From Thermoflexus sp. (GTDB lineage: Bacteria; Chloroflexota; Anaerolineae; Aggregatilineales; Aggregatilineaceae), in contig DYGX01000005.1 of assembly GCA_020724465.1 (NCBI GenBank), forward strand, positions 186,001 to 250,000: 64,000 bases of DNA. The letters are read 5' to 3'. The stretch's first letter is position 1; every line of letters starts with the position of its first letter. Positions 53,432-61,816 of this stretch are shown in pieces. Under the pieces are notes generated by a model that saw only the letters and a list, made by a program, of their open reading frames with translations, ran no database searches and had not been told where the DNA came from. The position numbers and the translations under genes are program-made.

Positions 53432-55180
53432 ATGGCGGACTGGCTTATCGGGTTGACGATCGGCCTGCCCTGGATCGGGGCGCTGGCCGTCTGGCTGGCG
53501 GGCGATCGCCGCGCCGAGATGCAGCACCGGCTGGCGGTTGTGTTCTCGGTGGCGGCGGGCGCGGCGGCGCTGCTCCTGCTGCCATCCTATGGCGACGCCC
53601 CGGCGCTGAGCATCGAGGTCGGTAGCGTGTTTGGCACGCTCACCTTCGTGCCGGACGGGCTGGGCGTTTTTCTGGCGGCGGTGGCGACGGTTGTCGGCAG
53701 CCTGGCCGTGATCTTTTCGGTCGATTACATGCGCGGCGAGGCGAGCCTGGGCCGCTATTACGCGCTGGTGCTGCTGTTCATCGGCGCGATGGTCGGGCTG
53801 GCGCTCAGCGGCAGCCTGTTCCTGCTGTTTGTGTTCTGGGAAATCACGGCGCTGTGCTCTTACGCCCTGATCGCGTTCTACAACGACGATCCGAAGGCGG
53901 TCGCGGGCGGCCTGCGCGCGCTGATCATCACGCAGTTCGGCGGGCTGGGGCTGCTGGCCGGCGCGCTGATCGCTTACGCCTATTTCGGCGATACGCAGAT
54001 CAGCACCTTCCTGGCGCGGGCAGACACGCTGCCCGAATCGATGCTGGCGCTGATGGCCTTCGGGGCGCTGGCAGCGGCGGCGGCCAAGTCTGCCCAGGTG
54101 CCGTTCCACACCTGGCTGCCGGGCGCGATGGAAGCGCCGACGCCGGTCAGCGCGCTGATCCACGCCGCGACGATGGTCAACGCGGGCGTGTACCTGCTGG
54201 CGCGCTTCTACCCGGCGTTCGAGGGTGTGGCGGGCTGGACGACGGCGGTCATACTCGTTGGGCTGCTGTCGGCCTTTCTGGCGGCGCTGATGGCCCTGGT
54301 GGCAATCGATCTCAAGCGCGTGCTGGCCTATTCGACCATCAGCCAGCTTGGCTACATGGTCTACGCGGTGGGCGTAGGCGGCGTGTTCGCCAGCCAGTTC
54401 CACCTGCTCAGCCACGCAGTCTTCAAGGCGCTGTTGTTTCTGGCGGCAGGCGCGGTGATCCACAGCGTCGGCACGCGGGACATGCGCCAGATGGGCGGGC
54501 TGCGCCGCGAGCTGCCTTTCATCCGGACGGTGTTTGTGATCGGCGCGCTGGCGCTGGCCGGGCTGCCGCTCCTCAACGGCTTCTGGAGCAAGGAGTTGGT
54601 GCTCGAAGACGGGCTGCATCACGGGCCGGTGTGGGCCTATGCCGGGATGCTGCTCGCGGCGGGCATCACCGCGCTGTACACCTTCCGCATGGTGTGGTTG
54701 GTCTTCTACGGCGAGCGGCGCGGCGCAGGGCACGTCCACGCGCCGGGCCTGGCGATGAAGCTGGCGACCGGCATCCTGGCGGCGGGCACGCTGACGTCCT
54801 GGCTGCTGGCCGGCGGGTTTGGGAAGATGCTGGCCGAGAGCCTGCCCTTCCACGACCTGCACGCGCCCGCCGCGCTCGACCTATACGAGACGATCGTGAC
54901 CGCCCCGGCGACATACCTGGCGCTGGCGGTCATCGCGCTGGGGCTGGCGGCGTGGTGGTGGCGCGACCGGTTAGCGGGAGCGCGCGACGCACTGGCGCCG
55001 CTGGCACGCGCCGCCGAGGCGGATTTTGGCTTCGAGGCGCTCAACCGGCGCATCGTGACCGCGACGGCGGCAGCCGCCGAGTCATTGCGCGCAACGCAGA
55101 CCGGTCTGCTCAACTGGAATGTGCTGGGCATCGTCGGCGGGCTGGTGATTGTGCTGGCCGTGCTGGCGTTGGGAGCGTGA
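53432..55180 (+). CDS. Hydrogenase antiporter-like subunit, NuoL/EchA-type
   Basis: The 582-residue protein has about 16 transmembrane helices. It has the proton-conducting transporter signatures VFWEITALCSYALIAFY (conserved Glu of TM5) and AAAKSAQVPFHTWLPGAM (conserved Lys of TM7), followed by EAPTPVSALIHAATMVNAGV. It should pump H+ or Na+ coupled to the redox reaction. The long C-terminal lateral helix of true NuoL is short here. Confidence 0.9.
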   Translation: MADWLIGLTIGLPWIGALAVWLAGDRRAEMQHRLAVVFSVAAGAAALLLLPSYGDAPALSIEVGSVFGTLTFVPDGLGVFLAAVATVVGSLAVIFSVDYMRGEASLGRYYALVLLFIGAMVGLALSGSLFLLFVFWEITALCSYALIAFYNDDPKAVAGGLRALIITQFGGLGLLAGALIAYAYFGDTQISTFLARADTLPESMLALMAFGALAAAAAKSAQVPFHTWLPGAMEAPTPVSALIHAATMVNAGVYLLARFYPAFEGVAGWTTAVILVGLLSAFLAALMALVAIDLKRVLAYSTISQLGYMVYAVGVGGVFASQFHLLSHAVFKALLFLAAGAVIHSVGTRDMRQMGGLRRELPFIRTVFVIGALALAGLPLLNGFWSKELVLEDGLHHGPVWAYAGMLLAAGITALYTFRMVWLVFYGERRGAGHVHAPGLAMKLATGILAAGTLTSWLLAGGFGKMLAESLPFHDLHAPAALDLYETIVTAPATYLALAVIALGLAAWWWRDRLAGARDALAPLARAAEADFGFEALNRRIVTATAAAAESLRATQTGLLNWNVLGIVGGLVIVLAVLALGA

Positions 55181-55184
55181 GACG

Positions 55185-56678
55185 ATGGGTGAGATGACCG
55201 CTTTAACCTGGATGATCGCGCTGCCGCTGCTGGCGACGCCGGCCATCTATCTGATCGGGCGGCTGGCGCGCGACAGCAGCCGCGCCGCGCGGTGGACCGC
55301 CCTGATCGCGCTGCTGCTCGCGTGGATACCGTTCGCGCAGGCGGCGGCGGACCTGCATGACAGCGGGACGCAGATCTATACCCTGGGCGCGATCGCGCTG
55401 CGCCTGGACGATTTCGCCCTGCTGCTGGCGGCGCTCTCGCTGGGGCTGGGCACGCTGGTGACGCTCTATTCCGGCCCGTACATGCAGGCCGAGGACGGTC
55501 AGGAGAAGTACTACGCCTCGCTGGTGGCGGTCGTCGGCGTGATGATCGGCCTGGGCTGCGCGGCGGACCTGTTCAACCTGTGGGTGTGGTTCGAGGCGAT
55601 GGCGGTGGGGACCTTCCTGCTGGTCGCCTTCTACCACGAGCAGCCCGCCTCGCTGGAAGCAGGCGTCAAGTATCTGGTGCAGAGCGCGGTCGGCTCGGTG
55701 CTGGTGCTGCTGGGAATCGCGCTGGTGCTGGCCGAGACCGGCACGCTCGACCTGGCCGCGATCCGCGCGGAAGCGAGCAGCACAACGCTGCTGCTGGCGG
55801 CGGGCGCGCTGATGACGATTGGGTTCGGCGTCAAGGTGGCGATGGTCCCCATGCACACCTGGCTGCCGGACGCGCACTCGCAGGCGCCCAGCGGGATCAG
55901 CGCGATGCTCTCCGGCGTGGTGATCGAGGCCGGGCTGGTAGCGCTGCTGCGGGCGCTCGGCGCGCTGGGCGGGGTAACCGGCTCGTGGGGCGAGCTGCTG
56001 ATGCTGTTCGGCGCGCTGAATATGGTCGCCGGGAATCTGCTGGCGCTGCGCCAGCAGCAGGTCAAGCGCCTGCTGGCGTATTCCAGCCTGGCGCACATCG
56101 GCTATATGCTGCTCGGCGTGGGGATCGCGGTCTACGCCCGCGAGGCTGCCGGGGCGCAGGGCGCGCTGTTCCACATGCTCAACCACGGGCTGATGAAGGG
56201 GCTGGCCTTTCTGGCAGCCGGCGCGCTGCTCTACACGCTGCACATCGCCGCCGGCGATCACGGCCCGCTGACGGTGCGCGATCTGGACGGCGCCGCGTCG
56301 CGCTACCCGCTGATCGCGCTGGGCCTCAGCGTGGCCGTGCTGGGCCTGGGCGGTCTGCCGCCGCTGGCGGGCTTTATGTCGAAATGGCAGATTTTCGCCG
56401 CCGGGTTCGAGACGCGCAATCACTGGATCGAGGCGCTGGCGATCTTCGCCGGGCTGAACAGTGTGCTCTCGCTGGGGTACTACGCGCCGCTGGTGAACGC
56501 GGCCTACCGGCACGCGCCGTCCGAGGCGGTGCGGCGGGGCAAGCCGGTCCCGGCGCTGCTTCAGGTCCCGGTCATCGCGCTGACGGTCGCGGTTGTGGCG
56601 GTGGGTGTCTGGCCGCCGCTGCTCCAGTGGCTTTCGGAACCGGCGGGACGGGCGCTGCTGGCAGCGTTTGGCTTCTAG
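55185..56678 (+). CDS. Second antiporter-like subunit, NuoM/N- or MrpD-like
   Basis: The 497-residue protein has about 14 transmembrane helices. Key features are NLWVWFEAMAVGTFLL (Glu), GFGVKVAMVPMHTWLPDAHS (Lys) and QAPSGISAMLSGVVIEAGLV, the MrpD/MbhH-type signature. Having a second pump subunit makes this a larger complex than six-subunit Ech. ATG 55185 lies 4 nt after the previous stop; ATG 55194 is also possible. Confidence 0.9.
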   Translation: MGEMTALTWMIALPLLATPAIYLIGRLARDSSRAARWTALIALLLAWIPFAQAAADLHDSGTQIYTLGAIALRLDDFALLLAALSLGLGTLVTLYSGPYMQAEDGQEKYYASLVAVVGVMIGLGCAADLFNLWVWFEAMAVGTFLLVAFYHEQPASLEAGVKYLVQSAVGSVLVLLGIALVLAETGTLDLAAIRAEASSTTLLLAAGALMTIGFGVKVAMVPMHTWLPDAHSQAPSGISAMLSGVVIEAGLVALLRALGALGGVTGSWGELLMLFGALNMVAGNLLALRQQQVKRLLAYSSLAHIGYMLLGVGIAVYAREAAGAQGALFHMLNHGLMKGLAFLAAGALLYTLHIAAGDHGPLTVRDLDGAASRYPLIALGLSVAVLGLGGLPPLAGFMSKWQIFAAGFETRNHWIEALAIFAGLNSVLSLGYYAPLVNAAYRHAPSEAVRRGKPVPALLQVPVIALTVAVVAVGVWPPLLQWLSEPAGRALLAAFGF

Positions 56679-56708
56679 CCGCGCCACAGACAAGGGAGAG
56701 ACGAAGCG

Positions 56709-57026
56709 ATGGAAGACATTCTGCTGGCGCCGCCGATCGCCTTCTGCATCTACCTGGTGCTGGTCGGCGTGCTGTCCGGGTTTGGGCGGCTGCTGGCTGG
56801 ACCGGCCAGCGCGCCGTCGGACATCAAGGTGAGCACTTACGCCAGCGGTGAAGAGGCGCCCGTGCGGCCGGCCGTGCCCGGCTATCGCCAGTTTTTCGCG
56901 ATCGCGCTGTTCTTCGCGGTGCTGCACCTGGGCGTGCTGATGCTGGGCAGCAGCGATCTGTCGGCGGCTGCCGCGGCGTATCTCGTTGGGCTGATCCTGG
57001 CGTTGCTGGCGCTCATTCTTGGCTAG
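56709..57026 (+). CDS. Small hydrogenase membrane subunit, NuoA-like
   Basis: The 105-residue protein has three transmembrane helices: PPIAFCIYLVLVGVLSGFGR, a conserved loop STYASGEEAP at the position of the NuoA KxxxYECG loop, then FFAIALFFAVLHLGVLML. Probably links the membrane arm to the hydrophilic module. GGGAG precedes the start. Alternatively a lineage-specific subunit. Confidence 0.7.
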   Translation: MEDILLAPPIAFCIYLVLVGVLSGFGRLLAGPASAPSDIKVSTYASGEEAPVRPAVPGYRQFFAIALFFAVLHLGVLMLGSSDLSAAAAAYLVGLILALLALILG

Positions 57027-57050
57027 CGGGCCGTAGGTAAGGGGAGCGGA

Positions 57051-57632
57051 ATGACACTCAAACTCGACCAATCCTGGCAGGCGGCGCTCGACAAGCTGAA
57101 GACCTGGGCGCGGATCAACTCGCCCTGGGCCATTCACTTCAACAGCGGGTCGTGCAACGGCTGCGACATCGAGATCCTGGCGACGCTCACGCCGCGTTAT
57201 GACGTGGAGCGCCTGGGGATCAAGTTGCAGGGCAGCCCGCGCCACGCCGACGTGCTGATCTGCACTGGCCCGGTAACGCGCCAGGCGCGCGACCGGCTGG
57301 TGCGCATCTACGAGCAGATGCCCGAACCGAAGTTTGTAATTGCCGTCGGGTCGTGCGCGCTGTCGGGCGGTGCCTTTCGCGGTTGCTACAACATCCTGGG
57401 CGGCGTCGACCAGGTCATCCCGGTGGATGTTTATGTGCCGGGCTGCCCGCCCCGCCCAGAGGCGATTATCGACGGGGTGGTGAAGCTGCTGGCGAAGCTG
57501 CGCGGCGCTGACCCCTCCGACACGCCGGTGGTGTTCGATCCGGACAGCGCCGGAGAGGCCGCGATCCTGGCCGGTGAAGACCCGGTCGAGGGCCCGGCGC
57601 ACGCGCAGCAAGAAGAAGAGGCGATCGCGTGA
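57051..57632 (+). CDS. [NiFe]-hydrogenase small subunit, group 4 (NuoB-like)
   Basis: The 193-residue protein holds the proximal [4Fe-4S] cluster. All four cysteines are present: NSGSCNGCDIEILATLTPRY (two), AVGSCALSGG and VPGCPPRPEAII. The CNGCDIEILA motif is that of Ech/Mbh/Hyc-type small subunits. It passes electrons between the ferredoxin-like subunit and the nickel centre. A polar C-terminal tail is unrecognised. Stop and next start overlap. Confidence 0.92.
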   Translation: MTLKLDQSWQAALDKLKTWARINSPWAIHFNSGSCNGCDIEILATLTPRYDVERLGIKLQGSPRHADVLICTGPVTRQARDRLVRIYEQMPEPKFVIAVGSCALSGGAFRGCYNILGGVDQVIPVDVYVPGCPPRPEAIIDGVVKLLAKLRGADPSDTPVVFDPDSAGEAAILAGEDPVEGPAHAQQEEEAIA

Positions 57633-58090
57633 TGGAAACCGACACCTGTTTGCAGAAGGCTGCCGAGCTGCTCGCGCCGTGGGCGCAAGAGACGATCGAG
57701 CCGGAACCCGGCCGCGTGGATGTGGCCGTCGCGCCGGGCGACCTGGTCGCGGCGGCGCGCGCCCTGATGGACGCCCGCTGGGGCTATCTGACGGCCATCA
57801 CGGGGCTGGACCCCGGTGAAGAAGACGGACGCCTTGAGGCGCTGTACCATTTCGCGTGCGGCGCGGCAATCGTCACGCTGCGCGTGCGCGTCCCGCGCAC
57901 CCGCCCCGCCGTCCCGTCCCTGATCGACGTCATCCCGTCGGTGAGTTTCTACGAGCGCGAGCTGATGGAGATGTTCGGGATCGTGGTCGAGGGCACGCCG
58001 AACACCGACAGGCTCTTCCTGCCGGAAGACTGGCCGGATGGCATCTACCCGCTGCGCAAGGACTTTCGCATGGAGCAGTTGGGCGGGTAG
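57632..58090 (+). CDS. Hydrogenase subunit, NuoC-like (30-kDa type)
   Basis: The 152-residue subunit is of the NuoC/EchD/HycE-N family, with SVSFYERELMEMFGIVVEGT and DWPDGIYPLRKDF as the family signature near the C-terminus. It clamps the large and small subunits. The start is ATG 57632, overlapping the previous stop, or GTG 57629. In Hyc-type enzymes this domain is fused to the large subunit, but here it is separate. Confidence 0.9.
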   Translation: METDTCLQKAAELLAPWAQETIEPEPGRVDVAVAPGDLVAAARALMDARWGYLTAITGLDPGEEDGRLEALYHFACGAAIVTLRVRVPRTRPAVPSLIDVIPSVSFYERELMEMFGIVVEGTPNTDRLFLPEDWPDGIYPLRKDFRMEQLGG

Positions 58091-58102
58091 GAGACACGAG
58101 CG

Positions 58103-59272
58103 ATGGCAAGCGAGAAATTTGTGATCCCGATTGGTCCGCAGCACCCCGCGCTCAAAGAGCCGGGGCACTTCGAGTTCAACGTCGATGGCGAGATTGTCAC
58201 CGATGCCAGCGTGCGCCTGGGGTATGTGCATCGCGGCATTGAGAAAGGGGCCGAGACGCGCAACTTCGTGCAGGCGGAATATCTGGTTGAGCGCATCTGC
58301 GGCATTTGCTCGCACGTCCACGCGACCGCGTTCTGCCTCGGCGTCGAGCGGCTGGCGGGGGTCGAAGCGCCGCCGCGCGCCCAGGCCATCCGCCAGATCG
58401 TCGCCGAGCTGGAGCGCATCCACAGCCACCTGCTGTGGGTCGGTGTGGCGGCGCACGAGGCCGGTTTTGATACGCTGTTTATGTACACCTGGCGCGACCG
58501 CGAGACGGTGATGAACCTGCTGGAAGGCATCACCGGCAACCGCGTCAACTACTCGGCCAATGTGCTGGGCGGCGTGAAGTGCGACATCGGGCCGGAGCAG
58601 GCCGAGGCGATCCAGATCGGGCTGAACTTCCTTGAGGAGCGCACGCGCCACTATCTGGAAGTGGTTTCCTCCGACGCGATGTTCCTGCGGCGCACGCGCG
58701 GCATCGGCGTGATGACACGCGAGGACGCCGAGCGGATGGGTGTGGTCGGTCCGACGGCACGCGCCTCGGGCGTGCCGCGCGATGTGCGCATCGACGCGCC
58801 CTATCTGCTCTATGCCGAGCACCCTGTCGAGCTGGTGATCGAGGAAGCGGGCGACCTGGAAGCGCGCTTCAAGGTGCGCGTGCGCGAGCTGTTCGAAAGC
58901 TATCGCGTCATCCGCGAGCTGCTGACCGCGCTGCCCGAAGGCGAGCTGACCGCGCGCATCCCGCGCCGCATCAAGCCTGCCGAAACGATCAGCCGCGTCG
59001 AGGCGCCGCGTGGTGAGCTGTTTTACTTCATCAAGAGCAATGGCACGGACTCGGCAGAGCGCGTCAAGGTCCGTACGCCGACCCTGCCCAATATGGCCTC
59101 CGTTCTGGCGCTGTCGGTGGGACACCAGCTCGCCGACGTGCCGATGATCCTGGCCGGTATTGACCCGTGCTTCTCCTGCAACGACCGCATGGCTGTCGTC
59201 AAGCGGAATGGCGACGAGCAGGTGTGGACGTGGGAGCAGCTTAGGCAATATGGGATTGAGTACTACCGATGA
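58103..59272 (+). CDS. [NiFe]-hydrogenase large subunit, group 4 energy-converting
   Basis: The 389-residue NuoD homologue keeps both nickel-binding pairs: Cys66 and Cys69 in ERICGICSHVHA (L1) and Cys356 and Cys359 in DPCFSCNDR (L2). This distinguishes a hydrogenase from complex I. After Arg362 comes a 27-residue extension starting MAVVKRNG, matching the C-terminal peptide removed from HycE between Arg and Met by HycI. IGPQHPALKEPGHFEFNVDG is the shared N-terminal fold. It should catalyse reversible H+ reduction to H2 with ferredoxin-derived electrons. Confidence 0.95.
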   Translation: MASEKFVIPIGPQHPALKEPGHFEFNVDGEIVTDASVRLGYVHRGIEKGAETRNFVQAEYLVERICGICSHVHATAFCLGVERLAGVEAPPRAQAIRQIVAELERIHSHLLWVGVAAHEAGFDTLFMYTWRDRETVMNLLEGITGNRVNYSANVLGGVKCDIGPEQAEAIQIGLNFLEERTRHYLEVVSSDAMFLRRTRGIGVMTREDAERMGVVGPTARASGVPRDVRIDAPYLLYAEHPVELVIEEAGDLEARFKVRVRELFESYRVIRELLTALPEGELTARIPRRIKPAETISRVEAPRGELFYFIKSNGTDSAERVKVRTPTLPNMASVLALSVGHQLADVPMILAGIDPCFSCNDRMAVVKRNGDEQVWTWEQLRQYGIEYYR

Positions 59273-60192
59273 GCACGCTAACTGCGTTGATGGCGCTGCT
59301 GTTCTTTCCGGGCGGGCTGATCATTCTGCTGGTGGGGCTGGCCTATGAATGGGCCGACCGCAAGCTGGTGGCCCGCTTCCAGAACCGGATCGGGCCGCGC
59401 TGGTTCCAGCCGCTGGCCGATATCGTCAAACTCCTCGCCAAAGAAGAGGTCGTGCCTCAGGGCGTGCATCCGGGCCTGTTCGTGACCCTGCCGGTGATTG
59501 CGCTCTCCGGCGCGCTGACCGCGGCGCTGTATGTGCCGGTGTTTGGTCTGGCGCCGTCCTACAGCTTCTCTGGCGATCTGATTGTGACGGTCTATCTGCT
59601 CAGCCTGCTGACGCTGTGCACAGGGCTGGCCGGGGCCAACACGCTGAACCGCTTCTCGCTGATCGGGGCGACGCGCACGCTGACCCAGCTTTTCTCGTAC
59701 GAAGCGCCGTTTTTGCTGGCGCTGCTTGGCCCGGCTCTGGCGGCCGGAAGCTGGCGCATCAGCGCCATCGCGGACTACGGCGCCGACCGCTGGCTGATTC
59801 TGGCGCAACCGGTCGGCTTCGTGGTGGCGCTGATCGGCCTGATGGGCAAGCTGGAGCTGCCGCCGTTCGACGCACCCGAAGCCGAGACGGAGATCGTCGC
59901 CGGTGCGCTGACGGAGTACAGCGGGCGTGGGCTGGCGCTTTTCCGCCTGGGCAAGGGCGTGGAGTTGGTCGTCGGCCTGACGCTGGTTGCGGCGTTCTAT
60001 CTGGGCGGGGTGGCGAACCCGATCGCGTTCTTTGCCAAGACGCTGGCGCTGCTGGGGGTGCTGGCCGGCCTGCAATCGCTGCTGGCGCGCCTGCGCATCG
60101 ACCAGACGGTCGGGCTGTGGTGGCGCTACGGCACGATCCTGGCGCTCGTCCAGTTCCTGATTTTGATCGTGTGGAAGGGGTTGGCGGCATGA
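59269..60192 (+). CDS. Hydrogenase membrane anchor, NuoH/EchB-like
   Basis: The 307-residue protein has about eight transmembrane helices and the NuoH signatures ADRKLVARFQNRIGPRWFQP, KLLAKEEVVPQG and the acidic loop ELPPFDAPEAETEIVAG. It connects the hydrophilic module to the membrane arm at the quinone-site equivalent. It overlaps the large-subunit stop by 4 nt and the next start by 4 nt. Confidence 0.93.
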   Translation: MSTLTALMALLFFPGGLIILLVGLAYEWADRKLVARFQNRIGPRWFQPLADIVKLLAKEEVVPQGVHPGLFVTLPVIALSGALTAALYVPVFGLAPSYSFSGDLIVTVYLLSLLTLCTGLAGANTLNRFSLIGATRTLTQLFSYEAPFLLALLGPALAAGSWRISAIADYGADRWLILAQPVGFVVALIGLMGKLELPPFDAPEAETEIVAGALTEYSGRGLALFRLGKGVELVVGLTLVAAFYLGGVANPIAFFAKTLALLGVLAGLQSLLARLRIDQTVGLWWRYGTILALVQFLILIVWKGLAA

Positions 60193-60608
60193 AAGTGATG
60201 ACGATGTGGCGGGACGCGCTCGACGGGCTGGTCAAATCGCCCGCGACGCAACGCTACCCGTTTGTGCGCGCAGTGGCGCCGGATCGGCTGCGCGGGCAAC
60301 TGCACTGGAACCCGGAAAGCTGCACCGGCTGTGGCCTGTGCGCCAAAGACTGCCCGGCCGAGGCGATCGAAGTCATCGTGCTGGATAAGAAAGCCAAGCG
60401 CTTTGTCTTCCGCTATCATGTCGATCGCTGCACATTCTGCGCGCAGTGCGTGGCAAGCTGCCGCCAGGGCTGCCTGGAGATGGCCAGCGACGCGTGGGAG
60501 CTGGCCGCAACCGATAAAGACGATTTCCTGGTGCACTATGGGGCCGAGGAAGATGTCGAGGCCGTGCTGGCAGGCGCGCCTGCGGCAGACGCTCCGGTCG
60601 CGGAGTAG
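60189..60608 (+). CDS. Polyferredoxin-like hydrogenase subunit, NuoI/EchF-like
   Basis: The 139-residue protein has two [4Fe-4S] motifs, CTGCGLCAKDCP and CTFCAQCVASCR, about 30 residues apart. It is the electron entry or exit point, expected to exchange electrons with soluble ferredoxin. No NuoE/F/G genes are present, so NADH is unlikely to be the direct donor. The C-terminal 30 residues are acidic and Ala-rich. Confidence 0.92.
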   Translation: MKVMTMWRDALDGLVKSPATQRYPFVRAVAPDRLRGQLHWNPESCTGCGLCAKDCPAEAIEVIVLDKKAKRFVFRYHVDRCTFCAQCVASCRQGCLEMASDAWELAATDKDDFLVHYGAEEDVEAVLAGAPAADAPVAE

Positions 60609-60618
60609 CGCGCCGCGC

Positions 60619-61059
60619 GTGGCCGTCGTCGGCGTGGGGCACGAGCTGAACGGCGACGACGCCGCCGGGATCGCGGTCGCCCGGTCGCTGGCCGGGCTGG
60701 CGGCCCCGCACGACCGCCTGCTGGTGATCGACGCGGGACCGGCGCCGGAGAACACGACCGGGCTGCTGCGCCGTTTTGGGCCCGACCTGGTGCTGCTGGT
60801 CGACGCGGCGCAGATGGGCGAGCCGCCCGGCGCGATCCACTGGCTGGACTGGCGCGAGACGGACGGCATCAGCGCCTCGACCCATACCCTGCCGCTGCAC
60901 CTGCTGGCGCGCTATCTGGTGGCGGAGCTGGGCTGTGATGTGGCGCTGCTCGGCATCCAGCCCGCCGCCAACACCCTCGATGCGCCGCTTTCCCCGGCTG
61001 TATCACAGGCCGTCGCGTCCATCGTCGCGGACCTGGGCGCGGCGCTGGTGCCCGCCTGA
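60619..61059 (+). CDS. hycI: HycI-type hydrogenase maturation endopeptidase
   Basis: The 146-residue nickel-dependent protease trims the C-terminus of the large subunit after Ni insertion. Signature residues are visible: GVGHELNGDDAAG (first metal Asp), VIDAGPAPENTTG (second Asp), STHTLPLHLL (metal His) and LGIQP near the end, all as in E. coli HycI. GTG 60619 is the likely start, 10 nt after the previous stop. No hypABCDEF genes lie in the window, so other maturation factors must be encoded elsewhere. Confidence 0.88.
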   Translation: MAVVGVGHELNGDDAAGIAVARSLAGLAAPHDRLLVIDAGPAPENTTGLLRRFGPDLVLLVDAAQMGEPPGAIHWLDWRETDGISASTHTLPLHLLARYLVAELGCDVALLGIQPAANTLDAPLSPAVSQAVASIVADLGAALVPA

Positions 61060-61063
61060 ACGC

Positions 61064-61816
61064 TCAGTCGAGCGCAAGCCGCGCCGCAGCCGCCTCGTCC
61101 ACCATCCACACCAGCCGCCCGGCAACAGGCCGGATGCGCTGCGCAGGCAGATCGTCCGGCCGGGGCGGTCCCTGCACCACCGCCGCCAGGGTGTGCGCTT
61201 TCCCTGCTCCCTCAACCATGAACACCACCCGCCGCCCGGCGTTGATCGCCGCCGCGGTCAGCGTGATGCGCCAGGTGTGCAGTTTTGGCACGAAGTTCGC
61301 CACCACCCAGCGATCGGGGTCGGCAGCGGCCAGCGCCTCGGTGCCCGGAAACAGCGAGGCGGTGTGGCCGTCCGCCCCGATCCCCAGGTGAACATAGTCG
61401 AAGCGCGGCTGCGGCTCGCCGGGCGCAGCGGCGCCGAAAAAGCCATGCAGCAGGCGGTCGTAAGCATCGGCGGCCGCATGCGGATCCAGCTCGCCCTGCA
61501 TGCGGTGAATCTGCGCGGGCGGGATCGGCACGCGGTCCAGCAGCCGGGCGCGCGCCTGCCCGTAGTTGCTGTCGGGATGGTCCGGCGGGACGCTGCGCTC
61601 GTCGCACCAGAAGACGTACACGCGGTCCCACGCGATCCGGTCGCGGAAGGGGGGCGATGCCAGCGCGTCGAAGAGCGGGGCGGGCGTCGAGCCACCGGAG
61701 AGCGCGATCGCAAACCGCCCGCGCCGGGCGATCGCGTCCTGAGCACAGGCGGCGATGTCTTCCGCCACCGCCTGCGCGAGTGCTTCGTGACTGGGAAAGA
61801 CTTTAATCAGGTCCAT
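61064..61816 (-). CDS. pgl: 6-phosphogluconolactonase
   Basis: The 250-residue DevB/Pgl-type enzyme hydrolyses 6-phosphogluconolactone after glucose-6-phosphate dehydrogenase. It has [28 protein letters not shown] and [15 protein letters not shown], the family's sugar-phosphate-binding and catalytic segments. ATG 61816 has AGGGG upstream and overlaps the zwf 3' end by 14 nt; ATG 61828 is an alternative. It ends 4 nt from the convergent hydrogenase operon. Confidence 0.92.
   Translation of the reverse strand: MDLIKVFPSHEALAQAVAEDIAACAQDAIARRGRFAIALSGGSTPAPLFDALASPPFRDRIAWDRVYVFWCDERSVPPDHPDSNYGQARARLLDRVPIPPAQIHRMQGELDPHAAADAYDRLLHGFFGAAAPGEPQPRFDYVHLGIGADGHTASLFPGTEALAAADPDRWVVANFVPKLHTWRITLTAAAINAGRRVVFMVEGAGKAHTLAAVVQGPPRPDDLPAQRIRPVAGRLVWMVDEAAAARLALD

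Noticed and set aside
55203-57611. Long antisense frame under the hydrogenase membrane subunits
   Set aside because: Gln/Arg/His-rich low-complexity translation with no domain; the opposite strand has clear complex-I-like subunits.
59159-59190. Selenocysteine in the hydrogenase large subunit
   Set aside because: Both L2 positions are TGC (Cys); no in-frame TGA occurs in the gene.
52556-60608. Respiratory complex I (nuo operon)
   Set aside because: The large subunit keeps RICGIC and DPCFSC nickel ligands absent from NuoD, the NuoE/F/G genes are missing, and a HycI-type protease ends the operon.
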